A stretch of 16,552 nucleotides of DNA, taken from the NCBI GenBank assembly GCA_023430465.1, contig JAEZAM010000088.1, forward strand, positions 1 to 16,552. The letters are read 5' to 3'. The stretch's first letter is position 1, and each line of letters begins with the position of its first letter. A model generated the notes under the pieces. The model was given only the letters and a program-made list of their open reading frames with translations, was not told the DNA's origin and searched no databases. Shown piece after piece: positions 1 through 7,029 of this stretch. This DNA comes from Bacteroidota bacterium. GTDB taxonomy: Bacteria > Bacteroidota > Bacteroidia > Chitinophagales > Chitinophagaceae. Position numbers and translations under genes: made by a program.

Positions 1-3000
1 ACGACAGGGGCCGGATCATACAGGCGGCGTCTCAAAACATAACGGGCGGTACCGAAGTGGTGACAACGCAGTTTGATTTTGCGGGCAAGATGCTGAAACA
101 ACACCTGGCCAGTCCCAAGAACTTTACGGTACCGCGGACGGATTATGCAACGACAAGTTTTGTGTACGATGTGCTGGGCCGGGTGGTGGAAACAAAGCAC
201 CAGGTAAAAAGCTATACGAACAGCACGTGGTATACGGGTACGGAGAAGACGATCTCGACAAACGAATACAACTCGTTGGGACAACTTTCCAATCGAAAGC
301 TGTCGCCTGATTTTGGTGGTGCGGGTATAGCGCTGGAGACGCAGAAAACTGATTATAACATCCGGGGCTGGTTGATCGGCATGAATGGCGAATATGCCAA
401 AGCAGGCGATAACACGAACAATTATTTTGGTTATGAACTGGCCTACGACCGACAGGCAATCCTGGCCGGAAGTACGGAGTTGGGCAGTTTCAATACAGCG
501 GTTTACAATGGCAACATAGCAGGTTCTGTGTGGAAATCAAGAGGCGATGGCGAGCGGAGGCGATATGATTACGGGTATGACAATGCCAATCGCCTGCTGA
601 AAGCCGACTTCACTCAGTATACAGGCGCTGCATGGAGTAATGCGGCGATGAATTTTTCGGTGAAAATGGGGGATGGCCTCGATCCGAACACTGCCTACGA
701 TTACAACGGAAACATCCGCCGGATGCAGCAGTGGGGATTGAAAGGCCTGGCAAGCCAGCAGATCGACGATCTGCGGTATACTTATGAAAGCAATAGCAAT
801 AAGCTGAAAAACGTCATCGACTTTACCAATGATGCGGCGAGCACGCTGGGAGATTTCAAGACCATCGCCACTCACCCGCAGGCGGCCGCGAAGGCCAGCC
901 ATGTGAGCGGAGGAACACCAGCGGCCAGCACGATCACGGATTACAGCTATGATGTCAACGGTAACCTGACCCTTGATCACAATAAGGCAATCAGCAGTAT
1001 CACCTACAATCACCTGAACCTGCCCCATGTGATAACGGTGACGGGCAAGGGCACGATAACCTATACCTACGATGCAGCAGGGAATAAGTTGAAGAAGGTG
1101 ACGGTGGAAAATGGCGCCACTGTACCGGCAATCCCACCCAATTACACGACGAACATCATCACCACAACGACCTACGTCGGTGGCGCCGTGTATGAAAGCA
1201 AGCAATACAGCGCACTGGCATTGGATGAAATGAACTATCCCGACCGTTTGCAATTCATCGGTCAGCCAGAGGGCAGGGTGAGGTGGGACCATTTGACAAA
1301 TGCATTTCACTATGATTACATGCTGAAAGATCATTTGGGGAATGTGCGGGCGTTGTTGACGGAGGAACAGCAGACCATTTATTATCCCGCAACCACGCTG
1401 GAGGGAACCTTTAACCCGACAGACCCGAATCCTGCGAATTCACTGGTAAATACCGAGTGGAAATATTATAAGATTGACCCGGCATACATTACTGATGAAG
1501 TAGCAATTGCATCTTGGGGAATAGAAACAGCCGGAAATACTAAATTGTATCATAACCATAATGGTAATCCGCCTCCCAACACGGCTTATCCAAGCGGCGT
1601 CACTCCTTCAACGTCCAGCCAAAGCTCGAAGCTCTACAGCTTGAATGCTACTACCAACAAAACAGGCCTTGAGTTTGTGATGAAGGTTATGGCGGGGGAC
1701 AAGATCGATATTTTCGCAAAGTCATACTACCTGAATACTGGTACAATAAACAATACAAACTCGACGCCGCTGGATGTAGCGGGATTGTTAGCAAATCTGG
1801 TAGCTGCGCCGGGGAATGCGATGGTGGCGAAGGGCGCAACGGCTGCTAATCTGCTTTCTATAAACAGCAGCCTGATACCCGGCTCATTCTTCCGCGGCAG
1901 TAATGGCGAAACAACTACGGTGCCCAAGGCGTATGTGAATTTTATGTTGTTTGATGAACAATTCAAATACATTAAAGGTGGTTTCAGCCGTGTGGGAACG
2001 AGCGGGGTGGTAACGGACCACTGGCAGGCAGGCATCGATCTACAGGCGATCACTGCTGATAAAAATGGTTATATCTTTGTCTACGTCAGCAATGAGAGCA
2101 ATGTACCGGTGTTCTTTGATAATCTGCAAGTCATCCACAAGCCTGGACCAATACTGGAGGAAACGCATTATTATCCCTTTGGGTTGACGATGGCGGGGAT
2201 AAGTAATAAGATGTTGCAAACAATCCAGAATAAATTCGGATGGAACGGAGGTAGTCAGCTAGGTAATAACGAATTTTTTGATGGCGAAGGGCTTGAATTA
2301 TATGAAACTTTCTTTAGAACCCTAGATCCTCAAATTGGCAGATTCTGGCAAATCGATCCAGAATTCGAGGCCCAGGAAGTTTATTCACCATATGAAAGCA
2401 TGGGTAATAACCCCATCACCAATGTAGACCCTTTGGGTGATTTTAAAACAAAATTTGGTGCCAAGTGGCATCGATTTTGGAATGGTGGTGGCACCGTTGG
2501 GGAGAATGAATATGGCGAATGGTATGTTACAAAGGGTGAAATAGTAGATGATGAGTGTGGTGATCCGATTGCAAAATCATGGAAGCATTATGGAGAAGGC
2601 CGAAATAAGTATTCTGCGGCTAGAGAAGCTCTATTGCGAGATGTCGAATTTGAAACGGATATAATGATGAATGGTGGTAGGCGGGATGAAGCTGGAAATA
2701 TTGTTTCAACCGGTGCTTCCATCCACCATATATATAATACTCCCGGGGAAGCAAATGACGCAACTTTAAGTTTGGCCACAGGTGTTGTGATCCCAAATCC
2801 TGTCGGAAAAAGTGTGTCAATGGGTATTAACGGAAGGCGTTTAGTAGCTCAGGGAAAGAAAATAGTACAAAAGATAAGCAAAAAGATTTCACTGAAGCAG
2901 ATAAGACACTTAGCCGGAACTGCGAAATCTGGAGGAGGTTATCTCGCCAATGCTGCTGATGCACAAAAAGTATTAGACGCGATCCATTCCGGCGAGGCGA

Positions 3001-3173
3001 TTTATCTCGGAGCAACTAGTCAAGGACATCATGTTTTCAGATATAATGGAGTAACGGGGACTCACGTAAATATTGGTGCCGGTATAACTGGTCAGCCCAC
3101 CAACGTCTTCATGGTCAAAGGGACCACTTCGCCCAGTATCGTTCCGAAGAGCCCAAATTGGACACCCAATTAA
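1..3173 (+). CDS. RHS/YD-repeat polymorphic toxin with Ntox50-like C-terminus (5' partial)
   Basis: Large RHS-family protein whose reading frame is open to the left edge (codons from base 3), so the GTG at 57 is probably not the true start. Residues below count from 57. YD-type repeats are visible (YDVLGR, YDNANR, YDYNGN, YSYDVNGN, YTYDAAGN) to about residue 350. The core motif DHLGNVR is near 425, but its usual partner, HYYPFGLTMAGIS, comes only near 703, so a beta-rich insert of about 275 residues lies between them. The core ends with IGRFWQIDPE and NPITNVDPLGD (about 760-796). The remaining 240 residues are the variable toxin region. Its last 95 residues carry KQIRHLAGT (K947, H951, T955), GHHVFR, GVTGTHVN and GQPTNVF...SIVPKSP, which resembles the Ntox50 family, thought to be BECR-fold RNases. 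RHS proteins form secreted shells that deliver such tips to competitors. RHS identity is firm; the toxin class is recalled from motif patterns. Two candidate immunity genes follow after 5 bp. Confidence 0.9.
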   Translation, partial: DRGRIIQAASQNITGGTEVVTTQFDFAGKMLKQHLASPKNFTVPRTDYATTSFVYDVLGRVVETKHQVKSYTNSTWYTGTEKTISTNEYNSLGQLSNRKLSPDFGGAGIALETQKTDYNIRGWLIGMNGEYAKAGDNTNNYFGYELAYDRQAILAGSTELGSFNTAVYNGNIAGSVWKSRGDGERRRYDYGYDNANRLLKADFTQYTGAAWSNAAMNFSVKMGDGLDPNTAYDYNGNIRRMQQWGLKGLASQQIDDLRYTYESNSNKLKNVIDFTNDAASTLGDFKTIATHPQAAAKASHVSGGTPAASTITDYSYDVNGNLTLDHNKAISSITYNHLNLPHVITVTGKGTITYTYDAAGNKLKKVTVENGATVPAIPPNYTTNIITTTTYVGGAVYESKQYSALALDEMNYPDRLQFIGQPEGRVRWDHLTNAFHYDYMLKDHLGNVRALLTEEQQTIYYPATTLEGTFNPTDPNPANSLVNTEWKYYKIDPAYITDEVAIASWGIETAGNTKLYHNHNGNPPPNTAYPSGVTPSTSSQSSKLYSLNATTNKTGLEFVMKVMAGDKIDIFAKSYYLNTGTINNTNSTPLDVAGLLANLVAAPGNAMVAKGATAANLLSINSSLIPGSFFRGSNGETTTVPKAYVNFMLFDEQFKYIKGGFSRVGTSGVVTDHWQAGIDLQAITADKNGYIFVYVSNESNVPVFFDNLQVIHKPGPILEETHYYPFGLTMAGISNKMLQTIQNKFGWNGGSQLGNNEFFDGEGLELYETFFRTLDPQIGRFWQIDPEFEAQEVYSPYESMGNNPITNVDPLGDFKTKFGAKWHRFWNGGGTVGENEYGEWYVTKGEIVDDECGDPIAKSWKHYGEGRNKYSAAREALLRDVEFETDIMMNGGRRDEAGNIVSTGASIHHIYNTPGEANDATLSLATGVVIPNPVGKSVSMGINGRRLVAQGKKIVQKISKKISLKQIRHLAGTAKSGGGYLANAADAQKVLDAIHSGEAIYLGATSQGHHVFRYNGVTGTHVNIGAGITGQPTNVFMVKGTTSPSIVPKSPNWTPN

Positions 3174-3178
3174 TTTGA

Positions 3179-3496
3179 ATGAAATATAATTTAGAATATT
3201 TGGAAATTCATTATGCATTGGCAACATCTTTTCTGCTTCATGCAAAACGAGATATTCTAGACATTAGTTACACTCGAAAGCATAATGATATAAGTATACA
3301 AATTGTACTTCCTTTTGGCGTTGATATAGATGCTCAATTAATTCAAAAGGTCAAATCAGGATTGGCGGGATTTGATGTACACATTATGCAATTGAATTTG
3401 ACTATAGCCCAATTTAACGAAACCATTGGCGACTGGCAGCCTAAACACTACCAATGGCTAGAGCATGTTTTATTTTCAAAATCGCAGGTACTATGA
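3179..3496 (+). CDS. Small unknown protein, candidate immunity protein 1
   Basis: A 105-residue protein I do not recognise. It starts 5 bp after the RHS stop, and its TGA overlaps the ATG of the next gene. It is AT-rich compared with the RHS core. No signal peptide or membrane helix is apparent. The visible order is an N-terminal helix (about residues 4-22), two strands (around ILDISY and ISIQIVL), an acidic-to-basic helix beginning at DAQLIQKV, a strand (VHIMQLNL) and a Trp-rich tail (DWQPKHYQWLEH). A small soluble gene directly behind an RHS toxin tip is the usual place for the cognate immunity protein, which would bind and block the toxin in the producer's cytoplasm. That role is inferred from position only; no immunity family was recognised. 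Confidence 0.75.
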   Translation: MKYNLEYLEIHYALATSFLLHAKRDILDISYTRKHNDISIQIVLPFGVDIDAQLIQKVKSGLAGFDVHIMQLNLTIAQFNETIGDWQPKHYQWLEHVLFSKSQVL

Positions 3497-3786
3497 ACGA
3501 GAATGAGATTGAAATGATGTTTCACGCGTGTAATGTTTGTCAAGCTTTGGTTAGAAACATAAGTAATAATTTCTTGAGTGTATCGTTTGCTCTTACACGA
3601 TCTAAACTCATAGACCTGAAGATATCTTTAGAATCGGCAACACTAACTGACTATAATTTAATTGAAGATTTTGTCGCGGAATTATCGGCTCTATATGAGT
3701 ATGATTGTGTAGGTAATGTTTTGATTGTGGAAGGTAGTGAACATCTTCCTCTGTCGAATTTGGTTTATTTACGAAGTTCAGATTGA
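3493..3786 (+). CDS. Small unknown protein, candidate immunity protein 2
   Basis: A 97-residue protein of unknown family. I chose the ATG at 3493 because it overlaps the previous stop as ATGA, the usual arrangement for translational coupling. The frame is also open upstream to an ATG at 3454, which would add 13 residues. Predicted pattern: N-terminal helix (NEIEMMFHACNVCQALV), strands around FLSVSFAL and LIDLKISL, an acidic helix (YNLIEDFVAELSALY) and a strand (VGNVLIV). The order of elements parallels the preceding gene, so the two may be diverged duplicates or two immunity genes for different toxin tips. It is AT-rich and followed by a T-rich stretch. An immunity role is inferred from context; an accessory protein is an alternative. 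Confidence 0.7.
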   Translation: MNENEIEMMFHACNVCQALVRNISNNFLSVSFALTRSKLIDLKISLESATLTDYNLIEDFVAELSALYEYDCVGNVLIVEGSEHLPLSNLVYLRSSD

Positions 3787-4196
3787 AACTGTTTTGCCAT
3801 TTTTTTTGATTTGAAGAGGACTGGTTGCTATTTGATGTGACTACCTGGCAACGAGCGAGGCAATACCCCGCTGTCCGAAGCCTCCAAGCTATGTACAGCT
3901 AAACAATTGTCGCTTCAGCTGGGCTATGTAAAAAATGTGCTTGGGCAAGTGTTCTCATCGCCTCGTTGCGGGACTTGTCAGAAAACCAGAAGATTACCGG
4001 CTCAGCCGAGCAGTCTTAAGCTTCTCAAATATGATGAATTTATCAGTCACTCTTACAGCTACGAACAGCATCGGAAAAACCGCTTGGCTTATTTTATTGT
4101 GCCAAATTTTACGCCTGTCGGCAGGACTGCGGCTGCAATACTAAATGTAGGTTTCCGGATAATGGATTTATTTGGTGGATGGTAAATTAAATCAAA
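3787..4196. other. Gene-poor accessory spacer with decayed coding fragments
   Basis: About 410 bp between the toxin cassette and the small membrane protein. It begins with a T8 run near 3802 but shows no convincing hairpin before it, so I do not call a terminator. Short open frames (for example 3907-4185 on the plus strand) start mid-sequence and do not resemble complete proteins. The only recognisable stretch is the transposase-like fragment listed separately. Near 4114-4125 there is a small CCTG/CAGG hairpin. The region reads as debris left by turnover of mobile or RHS-associated sequence. Confidence 0.5.
3935..4141 (+). pseudogene. Remnant of REP-associated tyrosine (Y1) transposase C-terminus
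   Basis: In this frame the translation includes HRLVAGLVRKPEDYRLSRA. This closely follows the C-terminal signature of Y1/RAYT transposases, usually of the form HNNPVxAGLVxxPEDYxYSSA. The Asn-Pro of the signature is lost (CGC CTC where a family member would have AAT CCT-like codons). No catalytic HUH motif or Tyr helix is present upstream, and a TAA stop in frame lies just before 3935. About 50 unrelated residues follow. The fragment is therefore a non-functional remnant at best. The resemblance is by motif memory; coincidence in a short frame remains possible. Confidence 0.4.
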
Positions 4197-4565
4197 ATGC
4201 TTTCCATTCTTAGTGTTTTTGTCAATAAATGTAAGGCAGCAGGGCGATACGGTGAAGGCAATTGTCTCTTCAACGCCAAATGCATCATAGGCTTTCTATG
4301 CTCATTAAATATTTTAACAATTTTGGAACTCATAGTAAGATCAGAATGTTTAGTTGCAATCCTCCCACACGGCAAAACGACTTTTATAACCATCGGACTG
4401 ATCTTCACAACAATTGTCTTTATGATACTGACCTTAAAATATCCCAAAAAAAAGGTCCTGGAAGTTAATTTAGCACAGAAATCAAAAAATCAAATCTTTA
4501 TCGGTTTAGTCAGTTATATGATAGTATCATTAGCTGCATTCTCGCTTGCCTTAATGAAGCGGTAA
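4197..4565 (+). CDS. Small three-helix membrane protein, unknown function
   Basis: A 122-residue hydrophobic protein. Three membrane segments are visible: about residues 29-47 (IIGFLCSLNILTILELIV), 63-79 (FITIGLIFTTIVFMILT) and 99-119 (IFIGLVSYMIVSLAAFSLA). A basic loop (KYPKKK) follows the second helix. The N-terminus is short, Cys-containing and without a cleavable signal. I do not recognise a family. It lies 0.4 kb behind the RHS toxin and its candidate immunity genes, on the same strand, so an orphan membrane immunity protein is one possibility. There is no direct sign of function. The coding call rests on a clean ATG-to-TAA frame with consistent membrane periodicity and on the lack of a competing frame of similar quality. 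Confidence 0.6.
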   Translation: MLSILSVFVNKCKAAGRYGEGNCLFNAKCIIGFLCSLNILTILELIVRSECLVAILPHGKTTFITIGLIFTTIVFMILTLKYPKKKVLEVNLAQKSKNQIFIGLVSYMIVSLAAFSLALMKR

Positions 4566-4587
4566 AATGACGCATATTCTAGATGCT

Positions 4588-4678
4588 GACCGTGCCCGCG
4601 CTGTTCGTAGTCTGCATCACATAAAATATAGAAATGCTACGCGTAGGCTCCGGGCTGCGGACGAGGGCGGTCTTTTTT
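4588..4678 (+). terminator. Possible structured terminator after the membrane-protein gene
   Basis: GACC and GCCC near 4588-4597 can pair with GGGCGGTC just before a T6 run, with a large internal region that includes the palindrome CTACGCGTAG. The outer stem has a two-base bulge and the loop is long, so this is a weak candidate. It could equally be a decayed repeat. A 50-codon frame also crosses this stretch (ATG at 4567) but looks fortuitous. Confidence 0.25.
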
Positions 4679-4740
4679 GTTGGTTTCAGGCGAATTCCGA
4701 AGCCTTGGGATTTGGGTGAAATGGAAAGGAAAGAAGCCTC

Positions 4741-5673
4741 TTAACCCAACACCGCCAGGCTATCGATCTTGTCCTGGTCGATCTGCTTCACCAGCGCCTC
4801 CAGCGTATCAAATTTCCATTCCTCCCGCAAATATTTTCTGACAAACACTTTCAACTTCTTTCCATAGATGTCTTTATCAAAATCGAAAATATTTACTTCT
4901 ACCACCCGCGTCTTTCCTTCCACCGTTGGCCGGAAACCGATACTCATCATGCCCTTGCAAACCTGCTCTTCGCCCTCCGGCTGCGCATACACGGCATAGA
5001 TACCGTTCCCCGGAATGATCTTTTCCTCATCGGGTATATGGAGGTTTGCCGTTGGATAACCCAGCTCGCGTCCCAGCTTGTCGCCATGTACCACTACGCC
5101 CGTAAAATAAAAATCATAGCCCAGCAACATCGACGCCTTCTCCACCTCCGTATCCACCAGGGCCTGGCGGATATTCGTTGAACTGATGGAGATATGCTCG
5201 AGTATATGCTTGGGAATTTCCTTCAACTGGTAGTTGTACGTGGGTGCACATTGCTCCAGCAACCGATAGTCGCCCTGCCTGTCGCGGCCAAACCGGTGAT
5301 CAAAACCGATAATGATCGTATGCGGATGAAATTTATCAATCAGGAAATTATCGATGTATTCAGTGGCCGACTGGTTTGCGAAGTGTTCGGTGAAGGGTAC
5401 AATCACCAGGTGATCGATACCGAGTTTTTCCAATAACTCAATCCGCTCTTCCAGCGTATTGATAAGCCGGATGCCGAGGATGGCAGATGAAACGATCTTG
5501 CGGGGATGCGGATGAAAGGTGATAAGCACGGTTTCACCACCTATCCGGGCTGCTTCGGCCTTTAAACTATCTATCACCTGCCGGTGCCCCATATGCACGC
5601 CGTCAAACGTTCCAATTGTGATAACGGCATTCCTGAACTCCGGCAATTCGTCGAGATCTGCGTGTACTTGCAT
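4741..5673 (-). CDS. ribF: Bifunctional riboflavin kinase / FAD synthetase
   Basis: A 310-residue enzyme that phosphorylates riboflavin to FMN and then adenylylates FMN to FAD in the cytoplasm. The N-terminal FAD synthetase half has GTFDGVHMGH (residues 21-30, with the HxGH nucleotide-binding motif H27/G29/H30), ITFHPHPRK (51-59), GFDHRFGRDRQGD (123-135) and ISSTNIR (163-169). The C-terminal riboflavin kinase half has GRELGYPTANL (201-211), GIYAVYA (224-230) and the acidic VVEVNIFDFD segment, with E259 the likely catalytic base. Length and order match bacterial RibF. The ATG at 5673 is preceded at 5 bp by a perfect TAnnTTTG element, so the transcript should have almost no leader. No FMN riboswitch is present. 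The gene is divergent from purM. Confidence 0.97.
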   Translation of the reverse strand: MQVHADLDELPEFRNAVITIGTFDGVHMGHRQVIDSLKAEAARIGGETVLITFHPHPRKIVSSAILGIRLINTLEERIELLEKLGIDHLVIVPFTEHFANQSATEYIDNFLIDKFHPHTIIIGFDHRFGRDRQGDYRLLEQCAPTYNYQLKEIPKHILEHISISSTNIRQALVDTEVEKASMLLGYDFYFTGVVVHGDKLGRELGYPTANLHIPDEEKIIPGNGIYAVYAQPEGEEQVCKGMMSIGFRPTVEGKTRVVEVNIFDFDKDIYGKKLKVFVRKYLREEWKFDTLEALVKQIDQDKIDSLAVLG

Positions 5674-5678
5674 GAGTA

Positions 5679-5709
5679 CAAATATACTAAACGCTGCCCG
5701 AGGTTGAAA
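5679..5709 (-). promoter_or_regulatory. ribF promoter, Bacteroidota type
   Basis: On the minus strand TATATTTG (5679-5686) matches the Bacteroidota -7 consensus TAnnTTTG exactly. It is preceded at 19 bp by TTTC (5706-5709), one base off the TTTG -33 box. The start codon lies 5 bp downstream of the -7 box, implying a leaderless or nearly leaderless mRNA. Confidence 0.65.
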
Positions 5710-5762
5710 TGGAGGTCCAGTCTGGATGAATTAAAAATTAAAAATGAAAAATGAAAAAGCTT

Positions 5763-5822
5763 AACCGGAACCTTAAACTCAACTTTAACCTTAACCTTAA
5801 CCTGACCCTCAGCTTCAGCCTT
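5763..5822. repeat. Degenerate six-base tandem repeat (AACCTT type)
   Basis: About ten six-base units in a row: AACCGG, AACCTT, AAACTC, AACTTT, AACCTT, AACCTT, AACCTG, ACCCTC, AGCTTC, AGCCTT. The three central units are nearly perfect and decay outward. It sits between the divergent ribF and purM genes, beside an A-rich stretch (about 5731-5759) with an irregular ATGAAAA motif. It is not coding. Confidence 0.7.
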
Positions 5823-5836
5823 CATTCACTTTTCAT

Positions 5837-5844
5837 TAGCTTTG
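5837..5844 (+). promoter_or_regulatory. Candidate -7 element of purM
   Basis: TAGCTTTG matches TAnnTTTG exactly, 15 bp before the ATG at 5860. No clear -33 TTTG box is visible at the expected spacing. The alternative TTG start at 5842 would lie inside this element, which favours the ATG at 5860. Confidence 0.45.
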
Positions 5845-5859
5845 TGCTCAAATTTCCCC

Positions 5860-7029
5860 ATGAGTCTCTATTCCCGCAGGGGCGTATCTGCCCAGAAAGA
5901 AGAAGTACATGAAGCCACCAAAAAGCTGGACAAGGGCCTCTATCCGCACGCCTTTTGCAAGATATACCCGGATGTATTCAGCGGTGACGATAGCTGGGTA
6001 AATGTCATGCATGCAGACGGCGCAGGTACCAAAAGCATTCTTGCCTACCTGTACTGGAAAGAAACGGGTGATATTTCCGTCTGGCGGGGCATCGCCCAGG
6101 ATGCCATCGTCATGAATCTCGACGATCTGCTCTGTGTGGGCATTCATGATAACCTCGTATTCTCCTCTACGATCGACCGGAACAAACAACTCATTCCTGC
6201 GGCCGTGCTGGAACAGGTCATCAATGGCAGCCAGGAACTGTTCGATAACCTTCGGTCCTTTGGCGTCGACATTACCTACATGGGCGGGGAAACCGCCGAC
6301 GTGGGGGATGTGGTCCGCACCATTGCAGTAAATGGCACCATGGCTGCACGTTGGCCAAAATCCAAACTCATCACAAATGAAAAGATCGCTGCGGGGAATG
6401 TGATCGTTGGCCTCGCAGGCTTCGGCCAGGCCAGTTATGAATCTGAATACAACAGCGGTCTTGCGTCCAACGGCCTCACCAGCGCCCGCCATGATGTACT
6501 GAACAAAACCTACGGCATACGTTTTCCCGAAAGCTTTGAACCAACACTGCCGGATGATGTGGTCTATATAGGCCCACACACCATGTCAGACAAAATAACA
6601 ACAACCACCGGGGACACAACTATTGGTAAGCTGCTGCTGTCGCCGACAAGGACTTTTGCTCCGGTGATGAAGGAGATACTATCCAGCCATTTCGACGCCG
6701 TTCATGGCCTCATCCATTGCAGTGGCGGCGGTCAGACCAAATGCCTCAAATACCTGCCTGCTCCATTGAAGATCATAAAGGACAACCTGTTCACCCCACC
6801 GGAAATTTTCCGGGTGATACAGGCCACGAGCGGAGCCGATGACCGCGAGATGTACCAGGTATTCAACATGGGCACAAGACTGGAGATCTATACAAATGAA
6901 AAAGATGCTGACAAAATTATCAGCATCTCCAAATCATTTGATGTAGATGCAAGAGTGATCGGGTGGGTAGAAGGGGCGGATACCAGCTCACTCGAGATCC
7001 GCACCGGCAATCAACAAATCAATTTTTAA
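5860..7029 (+). CDS. purM: Phosphoribosylformylglycinamidine cyclo-ligase (AIR synthetase)
   Basis: A 389-residue PurM-type enzyme. It converts FGAM to AIR with ATP, the fifth step of purine synthesis, in the cytoplasm. Family motifs are in order: HADGAGTKS (51-59, phosphate/ATP region), DAIVMNLDDLLCVG (81-94), MGGETADVGD (141-150), LASNGLTSARH (201-211) and CSGGGQTK in the C-terminal half. It is longer than the 345-residue E. coli enzyme but in keeping with the Bacteroidota form. I chose the ATG at 5860 over the TTG at 5842 because the TTG lies in a promoter-like -7 box and the family N-terminus begins near SLYSRRGVSAQ. Its last 11 bp overlap the 3' end of the convergent M56 gene. No other purine genes are adjacent. 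Confidence 0.92.
   Translation: MSLYSRRGVSAQKEEVHEATKKLDKGLYPHAFCKIYPDVFSGDDSWVNVMHADGAGTKSILAYLYWKETGDISVWRGIAQDAIVMNLDDLLCVGIHDNLVFSSTIDRNKQLIPAAVLEQVINGSQELFDNLRSFGVDITYMGGETADVGDVVRTIAVNGTMAARWPKSKLITNEKIAAGNVIVGLAGFGQASYESEYNSGLASNGLTSARHDVLNKTYGIRFPESFEPTLPDDVVYIGPHTMSDKITTTTGDTTIGKLLLSPTRTFAPVMKEILSSHFDAVHGLIHCSGGGQTKCLKYLPAPLKIIKDNLFTPPEIFRVIQATSGADDREMYQVFNMGTRLEIYTNEKDADKIISISKSFDVDARVIGWVEGADTSSLEIRTGNQQINF

Noticed and set aside
537..1334. Long minus-strand frame opposite the RHS gene
   Set aside because: It is a shadow of the strongly supported RHS frame; its translation has no recognisable domain.
4567..4719. 50-codon frame after the small membrane protein
   Set aside because: Arg/His-rich, crosses a structured T-rich stretch, no recognisable feature; probably fortuitous.
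5674..5859. FMN riboswitch in front of ribF
   Set aside because: No RFN-like conserved blocks, and the -7 box leaves no room for a leader.
5848..6579. Minus-strand 243-codon frame opposite purM
   Set aside because: purM motifs are intact on the plus strand and the minus frame resembles nothing.
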